A stretch of DNA of 64,000 nucleotides. It comes from CADEED01 sp041395625 (GTDB lineage Bacteria; Pseudomonadota; Gammaproteobacteria; Steroidobacterales; Steroidobacteraceae). The notes beneath the pieces are model-generated. The model saw only the letters and a program-made list of their open reading frames with translations, ran no database searches and was not told the origin of the DNA. Where the stretch lies: assembly GCA_041395625.1 (NCBI GenBank), contig JAWLAE010000003.1, positions 372,001 through 436,000 of the forward strand. The letters run 5' to 3'. This document shows, one piece after another, positions 25,954 to 33,246 of this stretch; position 1 is the stretch's first letter; each line of letters starts with the position of its first letter. The position numbers and the translations under genes are program-made.

Positions 25954-27294
25954 ATGATCGCAGCACGCGAGCGGTTGATGGGCTGGGGTCGCTTCCCGGC
26001 GATCGAGGGACTGGTCGAGCGACCGAGCACGATAGAACAGCTACGAGCGCGGGTGCTGTCCGGTCGCTCGCTGATCGCGCGGGGCAATGGGCGTGCCTAC
26101 GGTGACGCGGCATTGAACGAACTCGGCACGGTGTCGATGTTGCGGTTCAATCGGTTGCTCGACTTCGACGTGGGCACGGGGCAGCTGGTGTGCGAGGCGG
26201 GCGTACTGCTCGACGAGCTACTCGACGTGTTCGTGCCGCGCGGCTGGTTCCCGCCGGTGGTTCCCGGCACCCGCTTCGTCACCGTGGGTGGCATGATTGC
26301 AGCGAACGTGCACGGCAAGAACCACCCAGCGGCCGGGGCATTCGGCAACCACGTTGCGTGGCTGGATCTCATCACGGCAGATGGCGAACTGGTGCGCTGC
26401 TCGAGTACAACGCGGTCCGAGTTGTTTGCCATGACGCTGGGCGGAATGGGCTTGACCGGCATTGTCGTTCGCGCCTGCCTGCAGCTGCGACGCATTCCGA
26501 GTGCCTACCTGCTTCGCCGGCGTATCGTTGCCGCCGATCTGGCCACCACGTTGGCCGCCTTTCAATCGAACTCCACCAGTAGTTATGCCGTCGCCTGGAT
26601 CGACTGTCTCGCGCGCGGCAGATCGTCTGGCCGGGCGTTGGTCGATGTCGCCGAGCACGCCGAACTCGCAGATCTGCCGGCGAACTTGCAGGAACAACCG
26701 TACTACGTGCCGGCGCGTCGCAGCCTGTCGCTGCCATTCACGCCGCCCTTCTCGCCGCTCAACTCGCTGACAGTGCGCGGCTTCAATGCCTGTCATTTTC
26801 GTCTGGGCCGGATGAGCGCGGCGGTCGCGCTACCGGATTTCAATAGCTGGTTCTTCCCGCTCGATCGCATCGCCCACTGGAATCGGCTCTATGGACCGCG
26901 TGGCTTTACACAGTACCAATGTGTGCTGCCGCTGGCTGCTGCGGAGTCGGGGCTGGCCGCATTGCTGCAAGAGATTGCACACGCCGGCTGCGGCTCGTTC
27001 CTCTCGGTCCTGAAGCGGCTGGGATCGTGGTCAGGTGGCTTGTCGTTTCCAGCCGATGGCTACACACTCGCCCTGGATTTTGCTTGGTCCGAGACGGTTG
27101 CGGCCCTGTTAGCGCGTCTCGATGCGATCGTGCTGGCGCATGGAGGGCACTTGTATCTGGCCAAAGACGCGCGACTCGATCGCGAGCACTTCGATCGCAT
27201 GCAGCCACAAGCCGCGCGCTTCCGCGAGGGCCGTGCAGCCATGGGCGCTGCGCCCGTCTTTCAGTCCCTGCTGTCACGGCGACTCGGTCTATGA
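25954..27294 (+). CDS. dprE1: DprE1-like FAD oxidase (decaprenylphosphoryl-beta-D-ribose 2-oxidase)
   Basis: 446 residues matching mycobacterial DprE1 along the whole length. The FAD part has 'ARGNGRAYGDAA', 'PGTRFVTVGGMIAANVHGKN' and 'GAFGNHV', and the substrate part has 'WNRLYGPRGFTQYQCVLP' and 'LYLAKDARL', with the conserved active-site lysine. It should oxidise the ribose C2 hydroxyl of polyprenyl-phosphoryl-ribose to the keto form. The cysteine that benzothiazinones attack in Mycobacterium tuberculosis (C387, in 'NICVDF') is alanine here (A373 in 'YTLALDF'). The gene lies 9 bp after the HAD-UbiA gene, and its stop overlaps the DprE2 start (ATGA). Confidence 0.88.
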   Translation: MIAARERLMGWGRFPAIEGLVERPSTIEQLRARVLSGRSLIARGNGRAYGDAALNELGTVSMLRFNRLLDFDVGTGQLVCEAGVLLDELLDVFVPRGWFPPVVPGTRFVTVGGMIAANVHGKNHPAAGAFGNHVAWLDLITADGELVRCSSTTRSELFAMTLGGMGLTGIVVRACLQLRRIPSAYLLRRRIVAADLATTLAAFQSNSTSSYAVAWIDCLARGRSSGRALVDVAEHAELADLPANLQEQPYYVPARRSLSLPFTPPFSPLNSLTVRGFNACHFRLGRMSAAVALPDFNSWFFPLDRIAHWNRLYGPRGFTQYQCVLPLAAAESGLAALLQEIAHAGCGSFLSVLKRLGSWSGGLSFPADGYTLALDFAWSETVAALLARLDAIVLAHGGHLYLAKDARLDREHFDRMQPQAARFREGRAAMGAAPVFQSLLSRRLGL

Positions 27295-28043
27295 AGCGCG
27301 TTCCATCGGCTGAAGCTCCGGTGCTGCTGATCGGCGCGTCATCGGACATCGGCGTACGCCTGGCACACGAGTTTGCGCGTGCGGGGCACCCCCTGTATCT
27401 GACGACCCGTGATCCGGACAAGCTGGCGCCGGTCGGCGCTGACCTGCAGATCCGCTATGCGGTGCCTGTGAGAATCTTTCCGCTCGATGTCCTGGCGCCG
27501 AAAACGGCACGCCAAACTGTGCAGGAATTGCAACCTGTGCCGCACATCGCCATATGTCTGGTCGGCTTGTTAGGAGAGCAGCGCGCGCAGGAGCTGGACC
27601 CGGCGCAGGCACAACTGGTCGTGGAGACGAATTTTCTCGGTCCGGCGGTCGTGCTCGAGGCGGTGGCTCAGTCGATGGCGACCGTGGATGCGCCCACGAC
27701 GATCGTCGGTGTCAGTTCGGTCGCCGGGGATCGCGGCCGGGCACGCAATTACTATTACGGCGCCGCCAAGGCTGGCTTCACGACGTTCCTGTCCGGCTTG
27801 CGCCAGCGGCTGGCGCGATCTCGGACCACCGTCATCACAGTGAAACCGGGGTTCGTGGCAACACGAATGACCACCGCCATGGAGCTGCCACCCGCGCTCA
27901 CTGCCAGTGACGCAGAGTGCGCACGACTGATCAAGCAGGCCGTGGATCGAGGTCAGCTGATCGTTTATCCATGGAAATGGCGCATCATAATGGGTGTCGT
28001 TCGGTTCATTCCGGAACGGCTGTTCCGCAAACTGCGCTTCTGA
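27291..28043 (+). CDS. dprE2: DprE2-like short-chain dehydrogenase (keto-sugar lipid reductase)
   Basis: 250 residues from the ATG that overlaps the dprE1 stop; a longer upstream extension of this frame lies inside dprE1 and is ignored. The NAD(P) turn is 'LLIGASSDIGVRLA', the catalytic serine is in 'VGVSSVAGDRGRARN' and the pair Y-x-x-x-K in 'YYGAAKAG'. The C-terminus ('WRIIMGVVRFIPERLFRKL') closely resembles the end of mycobacterial DprE2. With DprE1 it would epimerise polyprenyl-phosphoryl-ribose to the arabinose form by oxidation and re-reduction at C2. It is the last gene of the operon. Confidence 0.85.
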   Translation: MKRVPSAEAPVLLIGASSDIGVRLAHEFARAGHPLYLTTRDPDKLAPVGADLQIRYAVPVRIFPLDVLAPKTARQTVQELQPVPHIAICLVGLLGEQRAQELDPAQAQLVVETNFLGPAVVLEAVAQSMATVDAPTTIVGVSSVAGDRGRARNYYYGAAKAGFTTFLSGLRQRLARSRTTVITVKPGFVATRMTTAMELPPALTASDAECARLIKQAVDRGQLIVYPWKWRIIMGVVRFIPERLFRKLRF

Positions 28044-28069
28044 GTGAGCGTCAGTACCGCCAGGCGTAG

Positions 28070-28708
28070 TCAGCTCGGCGACCGGCGCCGGTCGGCATCG
28101 GGGCGACCGAACTTGTCGACGTAGTCGAGACAGGACGCCTCAATGACTGCTGCGGCGTGTTCGTAGCCGTAGGTACCGACAATCTGCATTTTGTTAGGCT
28201 GTCCCGGTACCATCTTGTAAGTGCTGAAATAGTGCTCCAGCCGCTCCACGAGCACCGGCGGCAAAGACTTGATCTCCTCCACTTTGTCCCAGACGTAGTC
28301 GCCCTCGAGTACGGCGATGATCTTGTCGTCGGCCTCACCGCGATCGATGAGTTTGATGCCACCGACCACGCGCGCACGCAGCAGCACTTCGGACCGCTCA
28401 ATCGGCCGCTCACTCACGACGCAGATATCGAGCGGATCGCCATCGCCGCCTACAGATCCGGGTGCCAGCTTAGCCACTCGATCGCCACAGTAGGTTTGCG
28501 GCACGAACCCGTAGAGCGCGGGTGGGTGTGACGAACTCCGTTGCGGCCGGTCGACCCGCAAGTAGCCGGTGGCTTTGTCGATTTCGTACTTGATGGCATC
28601 GAAGGGGGTGATCTCGATATACGCGTTCACGATCCGGGGCGCGTCGCCGCCTACGTCGAGGCCGTGCCAGGGGTGTGGTCGCCAGCGGGAAAAACTCTCG
28701 TCAGTCAT
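28070..28708 (-). CDS. ppa: Inorganic pyrophosphatase, family I
   Basis: 212 residues from the ATG at 28708. The family signature D-G-D-P-L-D-I-C-V-V supplies the Mg-binding aspartates; 'LYGFVPQTYCGD' and 'DKIIAVLEGDYVW' are further conserved active-site segments, and the closing 'LEHYFSTYKMV' is typical. The protein is longer at the N-terminus than E. coli Ppa. It is convergent with the dprE operon, whose first enzyme would release pyrophosphate from PRPP; the closeness may be functional or chance. Confidence 0.87.
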   Translation of the reverse strand: MTDESFSRWRPHPWHGLDVGGDAPRIVNAYIEITPFDAIKYEIDKATGYLRVDRPQRSSSHPPALYGFVPQTYCGDRVAKLAPGSVGGDGDPLDICVVSERPIERSEVLLRARVVGGIKLIDRGEADDKIIAVLEGDYVWDKVEEIKSLPPVLVERLEHYFSTYKMVPGQPNKMQIVGTYGYEHAAAVIEASCLDYVDKFGRPDADRRRSPS

Positions 28709-28801
28709 GCGCGCAGTGTACGGATTGGCCGCAATGGATTCGAACTTTTCCTCGCCAGACCTTATGCTGCGGACAACGGTCGGCCGCCGGAGAAACGACA
28801 A

Positions 28802-29884
28802 GTGACTAACGCTGCGATCACGGGCTGGGGTAAGTGTCTGCCTCCGGCTGTCTTGACGAATGCCGACCTCTCCCAGCTGTTCGACACCAGCGATGAGTGG
28901 ATACGTTCGCGTACGGGCATTGCGGAGCGTCGCGCCTCACATGTCTCACTCGGCGAGATGGCCTATGTTGCGGCGGTGCGGGCGCTCGCGTGTGCCGGCC
29001 TCGATGGCAAGGAATTGGACTTGATCGTTTTTGGCACCTGCAGCCATGACGATCAGGTGCCGAACATGGCCTCCGGCCTGCAGCTGCGCCTCGGCGCCAA
29101 CGGTTGCGGTGCGATGGACGTGAACACAGCGTGTACCAGTTTTCTCTACAGCCTGTCGACCGCGACCGCCTTGATCCGAAGTGGCGTAGTGCGCAACGCT
29201 CTGGTGGTCGGCGCGGAGCTGATCACGCCCTTCATGGACTGGACCGATCGCAATGTAGCCGTGCTGTTCGGCGACGGTGCAGCTGCCGTTGTGCTGCAGT
29301 CAACGCAGTTGCAGGAGGGCCTGCTCGCCGAGCACTTGGGTTGTTATGGTGACTCACGCGAGATCTTGCGCGTGCACGGTATGGGCGGCGCCTATGCCAA
29401 TCAGGGCCAGCTCTACGGCATCACGCGCTGGCAATTCGAGGGTCAGGAGATTTTCAAGAAGGCCGTGCACGGTATGAACGAGGCGAGCGAATCGGCGCTG
29501 GCAAAGCTCGGCCTCGACGTCGCGGCGATCGATCTCATGATCCCCCATCAGGCCAACCTCAGGATCATCGAGGCCGTCGGCAAACGCGTCGGCGTGCCGG
29601 TGGAACGCGTATTCATCAATATCGAGCGCTACGGCAATATGTCGGCCGCCACGGTCGCGGTTGCACTGTGCGAAGCGGTGGAACTCGGTCGAGTCAAGCC
29701 AGGCGCCACCTTGTTGCTACCTGGCTTCGGCGGGGGCTTGAGCTATTGCGCCCATGTGCTGCGCTGGGGTGCACGTGTCACGCCACTCGCCACGTCCGAC
29801 GTGCAGCTACCGGCATGCAACACCAGCGGGCTCGAGCTGATCCGAGACGTGATGCGCCGCAAACTGACACCAGCGGCTCGGTAA
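28802..29884 (+). CDS. 3-oxoacyl-ACP synthase III-like (FabH family) ketosynthase
   Basis: Starts at GTG 28802, with GGAG nine bases upstream, 93 bp from the divergent ppa start; 360 residues. The thiolase-fold catalytic triad is complete: C111 in 'NTACTSF', H249 in 'IPHQAN', N279 in 'RYGNMSA'. It joins an acyl-CoA primer to malonyl-ACP or a related thioester. About 40 extra residues after the normal FabH end set it apart, and no other fatty-acid genes are adjacent, so a specialised role rather than housekeeping initiation is possible. Confidence 0.82.
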   Translation: MTNAAITGWGKCLPPAVLTNADLSQLFDTSDEWIRSRTGIAERRASHVSLGEMAYVAAVRALACAGLDGKELDLIVFGTCSHDDQVPNMASGLQLRLGANGCGAMDVNTACTSFLYSLSTATALIRSGVVRNALVVGAELITPFMDWTDRNVAVLFGDGAAAVVLQSTQLQEGLLAEHLGCYGDSREILRVHGMGGAYANQGQLYGITRWQFEGQEIFKKAVHGMNEASESALAKLGLDVAAIDLMIPHQANLRIIEAVGKRVGVPVERVFINIERYGNMSAATVAVALCEAVELGRVKPGATLLLPGFGGGLSYCAHVLRWGARVTPLATSDVQLPACNTSGLELIRDVMRRKLTPAAR

Positions 29885-29893
29885 TGGGCGCAC

Positions 29894-29935
29894 CAAAAGA
29901 AAGCCCCTGCACGGCGCGAACCATGCAGGGGCTTT
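29894..29935 (-). terminator. Rho-independent terminator after the THX gene (possibly bidirectional)
   Basis: A 12-bp stem (AAAGCCCCTGCA at 29900-29911, its complement at 29924-29935) is followed on the minus strand by TCTTTTGG. It sits 21 bp after the THX stop and, in the other direction, 15 bp after the ketosynthase stop, though the plus-strand T-run is short. Confidence 0.85.
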
Positions 29936-29956
29936 CCGACCTGTGCCTAGCGAACC

Positions 29957-30091
29957 TTAAGAGGCTCGCTTTTTCTTCGGCGCCTTCTTTGCAACACGCG
30001 CCTTTTTCTTCACCGGATCTTTTGGCCTCGACTTGCCAAAAGAGCCAGCGTAAATCTTACCACGACGCGAGCGTCGATCACCCTTACCCAT
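29957..30091 (-). CDS. 30S ribosomal protein THX-like small basic protein
   Basis: A 44-residue gene on the minus strand, easily missed because of its size. It starts MGKGDRRSRRGKIYAGSFGK and ends in a lysine/alanine-rich tail (…KKAPKKKRAS). The N-terminal G-K-G-D-R-R-x-R-R-G-K-I is the hallmark of the THX (bS31-type) ribosomal protein that sits in the head of the small subunit. GGAG lies ten bases before the ATG, and a strong terminator follows the stop. Confidence 0.85.
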   Translation of the reverse strand: MGKGDRRSRRGKIYAGSFGKSRPKDPVKKKARVAKKAPKKKRAS

Positions 30092-30126
30092 GAATCATGG
30101 TCTCCAATACGACATGCCGGCGCAGG

Positions 30127-30327
30127 TTACTGCGGGGCTTCTTTGTTCTGCTGAATCCACAGCAGCGCTGCTTCGAGGTCTGACAACTGTGCCGCTGTCA
30201 TACCGGCGATGCGCCCGCCACCGGCTTCGGTCTTCAGGCGCAGCAATTCTGCGCTCGCTACGGTATCTACCCACGACAGTCCACGACGGACCTTGGCGGT
30301 GAATTTCTGAGTCTTTTCGTCTGTCAT
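30127..30327 (-). CDS. Small hypothetical protein
   Basis: 66 residues, soluble and charged; not recognised. The sequence (MTDEKTQKFTAK… MTAAQLSDLEAALLWIQQNK) predicts two or three helices and no membrane segment. It lies 42 bp after the ferredoxin oxidoreductase beta gene and 35 bp before the THX gene on the same strand, so it may be co-transcribed with either. Confidence 0.6.
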   Translation of the reverse strand: MTDEKTQKFTAKVRRGLSWVDTVASAELLRLKTEAGGGRIAGMTAAQLSDLEAALLWIQQNKEAPQ

Positions 30328-30369
30328 TTACAACTCCTGCCAGCTGTTTGGGGCGTAACCTTAGCGTAG

Positions 30370-31425
30370 TTAGCGGAAACGCGCGAGGATTTTGTCGAGC
30401 GACCGGCTCCCGGGACTCAACTGAGCATAAGGAATGCTGTTGAGAGGGGTCAATGGCATGTCGTTCAGGTCGTGGAACTCGCGATCTCCTCGACCCAAGT
30501 ACAGCATACCAGTCAGGAACTCCTGCTTGCGCATTCCGGCCTGGATTTGTGCCATCGCCGCAATGCGATCGGTGGGGTCATAGTCGGGCGCGATCTTCTT
30601 CAAAATTATCCGGCTACCATCGTGCATCACGATGGGTAACGACTCGCCGGCACTGTAGTCAGCAGTAATTTCACGCGCGAACGGGATGAAATCGGCATTG
30701 ACAGCCGCGTCATAATGCTCGCGCGTGTAGGCGTAGCTCTTGGTAGAACCCTCGTGATCATTGAACGTGACGCAAGGTGACAGAATGTCGATCAAGGCGA
30801 AGCCCCGGTGTCGCATGCCAGCCTGCAGCAAAGGCACGAGTTGTGCCTTGTCTCCGGAGAAACTGCGGGCAACGAACGGCGCCCCCAGGGTGAGTGCGAG
30901 CAGTACCGGGTCGATCGGCGGTTGGCGGTTGACCTCACCCTTCTTGGCCTGGGTCCCGACGTCGGCGGACGCCGAGAACTGTCCCTTGGTCAGGCCGTAC
31001 ACCCCGTTGTTCTCGATGATGTACAACATGTTGAGATTGCGACGAATCGCATGACAGAACTGGCCGAGTCCGATCGACAGCGTATCGCCGTCACCGGAGA
31101 CACCCAAATAAGTGAGATCCCGATTGGCAGCGTTCGCACCCATCGCAATGGAGGGCATGCGGCCGTGAACCGAATTGAACCCATGACCGCCCCCGACGAA
31201 GTAGGCCGTCGTCTTCGACGAGCAGCCAATGCCCGACAACTTCACCAGGTTCTGCGGCTCGAGCGCCAGACCCCAGCATGCTTCGATGATCGCCGCCGTG
31301 ATCGAATCATGTCCGCAGCCCGCGCACAGAGTCGACATGCTGCCTTCATAGTCTCGCCGGGTGAGCCCCAGCGAGTTCTTGGGGAGACTGGGATGCCGGA
31401 CTTTGGGCTTCGTCATGAACGTCAT
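30370..31425 (-). CDS. korB: 2-oxoacid:ferredoxin oxidoreductase, beta (TPP-binding) subunit
   Basis: 351 residues. 'LCAGCGHDSI' near residue 35 and the thiamine-diphosphate motif 'GDGDTLSIGLGQF...NN' define the beta subunit of 2-oxoacid:acceptor oxidoreductases. It decarboxylates a 2-oxoacid (2-oxoglutarate by analogy with KorAB, not proven) to the acyl-CoA and passes electrons to an iron-sulfur acceptor. The start overlaps the alpha-subunit stop by four bases (ATGA). Confidence 0.88.
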   Translation of the reverse strand: MTFMTKPKVRHPSLPKNSLGLTRRDYEGSMSTLCAGCGHDSITAAIIEACWGLALEPQNLVKLSGIGCSSKTTAYFVGGGHGFNSVHGRMPSIAMGANAANRDLTYLGVSGDGDTLSIGLGQFCHAIRRNLNMLYIIENNGVYGLTKGQFSASADVGTQAKKGEVNRQPPIDPVLLALTLGAPFVARSFSGDKAQLVPLLQAGMRHRGFALIDILSPCVTFNDHEGSTKSYAYTREHYDAAVNADFIPFAREITADYSAGESLPIVMHDGSRIILKKIAPDYDPTDRIAAMAQIQAGMRKQEFLTGMLYLGRGDREFHDLNDMPLTPLNSIPYAQLSPGSRSLDKILARFR

Positions 31426-33242
31426 GCGTTGACTCCTACCACGCGCACACCCTCGCCGACTTCCGCGAGTACGCCCTGGACGATGAACTCGGAAGAGATT
31501 GGCAAGCCGCTGTAATGCAGCAGTGAACGCAGTTTTGCCTTCTCGACGCGCGTCTCGAGCGTCAACAGTGAACGCATCTGCGCATCGCGATTCTGATCGA
31601 CTACGAACACCAGGCGATGCTTCTCCAGGAACTGCTCCACTTCCTCACCAAACGGGAAGGCGCGCGCCCGCAGGTAGTTCACCGGCACGCCGCGCGACTG
31701 CAGAATATCGCGCGCTTCGCGCACCGCACCATCCGAACTGCCGTAGGCCACCAGACCAATGTCAACGCGCGGATTGGCATCGACCACCGGCCTAGGTACC
31801 AACGACTTGGCCGTCTTGAACTTGCGGACCAGGCGATCGAGCACCAGCTGGTACTCGACCGAATCCTCAGTATAACTACCGTACTGCGTGTGACCGGATC
31901 CGCGTGTGAAATAAGCGCCCTTGGGATGTACGCCCGGCAAGGTCCGATACGGAATGCCATCGCTGTCGGAATCGAGATAACGGTAAAACTTCTCGAGCTT
32001 GGCGAGTTCCTCGGCTGACAGCACTTTGCCGCGATCCGGTTGGTAGGCGTCGTCCCACTTTAGGTCCGGACACATCCAGTCATTCATGCCGATGTCGAGA
32101 TCGGACAGCACCATCACCGGTGTCTGCAGCCGTTCAGCCAGATCGAAAGCATCGCGTGCGAAATAGAAACACTCCTCCGGATCGCGCGGCAACAACAATA
32201 CGTGCTTGGTGTCCCCATGCGACGCGTAGGCGGCGGCGAGGATATCGCCCTGCTGTGTGCGGGTCGGCATACCTGTGGACGGCCCGACGCGCTGGATGTC
32301 GAATATGACCGCCGGCACTTCCGCATAGTAGGCGAGCCCGATGAACTCCCCCATGAGCGAAATGCCCGGGCCGGAAGTCGCCGTAAAAGCGCGCGCGCCG
32401 TTCCAGGACGCGCCCAACACCATACCGATCGCCGCCAGTTCATCTTCCGCCTGAATGAAGGCGAAATTCTTCTTGCCGGTAGCCGGATCGACCCGCCATT
32501 TGTCCGCGAAGCCCTTGAAGGCGTCCATCAACGAAGTCGACGGTGTGATCGGATACCATGCCGCCACGGTCGCACCGGCGTACAGACAGCCGAGCCCGGC
32601 GGCTGTATTGCCATCGATCATGATGTGATCCGCGGTCTGCGAGAGCTTTTCCACCTTGAGCGGCAGCGGGCAGGTGAAATGCTGTTTCGCATACTTGTAG
32701 CCCAGATCGATCGCCAGCATGTTCGAGTCGACGAGCTTCGGCTTCTTGGCGTACGTCTCGGCCAGCAATTCGCGGATCTTGCCCAGATCCAGATCGAGCA
32801 GTGCCGCGAGCACTCCCGCGTAACAGATATTCTTCATCAGAATGCGCGTACGCAGTCCGTCGAAATTCTCGTTGCAGAGCTTGGCAAGGGGCACACCCAG
32901 GATCGTCACGTCGCCACGATTGAAGACGGTGGACCGAGGCCAGGTGGAGTCGTACAGCAGGTAGCCGCCCGACGCTACCTCGCGCACGTCGCGCGCATAG
33001 GTCTCGGCATTCATCGCGACCATCAGATCGATGCTGCCCGAACGAGCCACATAGCCGTCGCGCGACACGCGTATCTCGTACCAGGTTGGCAAGCCCTGGA
33101 TGTTGGAGGGAAAGTAGTTCTTGCCCATCACCGGGATGCCGCTGCGGAAGATCGACTTCATCAGCAGCGTATTGGCACTGGCAGAACCGGTGCCGTTGAC
33201 AGTGGCTATCTTGATCGCGAAATCGTTCGTGCGGTCTTGCAT
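31422..33242 (-). CDS. korA: 2-oxoacid:ferredoxin oxidoreductase, fused gamma-alpha subunit
   Basis: From the ATG at 33242 (the longer frame overlaps the upstream gene) it has 606 residues. Residues 1-190 form the gamma domain ('VNGTGSASANTLLMKSIF'), followed by the alpha/pyrimidine-binding domain ('GNTAAGLGCLYAGATVAAWYPITPSTS', shown in parts: G-N-x-A-A-G-L-G, then Y-P-I-T-P-S-T) and a C-terminal transketolase-like domain. This gamma-alpha fusion with a separate beta subunit is the KorA/KorB layout. It sits 4 bp after the flavin/iron-sulfur gene and overlaps korB by ATGA, so the three subunits are made together. Confidence 0.88.
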   Translation of the reverse strand: MQDRTNDFAIKIATVNGTGSASANTLLMKSIFRSGIPVMGKNYFPSNIQGLPTWYEIRVSRDGYVARSGSIDLMVAMNAETYARDVREVASGGYLLYDSTWPRSTVFNRGDVTILGVPLAKLCNENFDGLRTRILMKNICYAGVLAALLDLDLGKIRELLAETYAKKPKLVDSNMLAIDLGYKYAKQHFTCPLPLKVEKLSQTADHIMIDGNTAAGLGCLYAGATVAAWYPITPSTSLMDAFKGFADKWRVDPATGKKNFAFIQAEDELAAIGMVLGASWNGARAFTATSGPGISLMGEFIGLAYYAEVPAVIFDIQRVGPSTGMPTRTQQGDILAAAYASHGDTKHVLLLPRDPEECFYFARDAFDLAERLQTPVMVLSDLDIGMNDWMCPDLKWDDAYQPDRGKVLSAEELAKLEKFYRYLDSDSDGIPYRTLPGVHPKGAYFTRGSGHTQYGSYTEDSVEYQLVLDRLVRKFKTAKSLVPRPVVDANPRVDIGLVAYGSSDGAVREARDILQSRGVPVNYLRARAFPFGEEVEQFLEKHRLVFVVDQNRDAQMRSLLTLETRVEKAKLRSLLHYSGLPISSEFIVQGVLAEVGEGVRVVGVNA

Positions 33243-33246
33243 GCTG

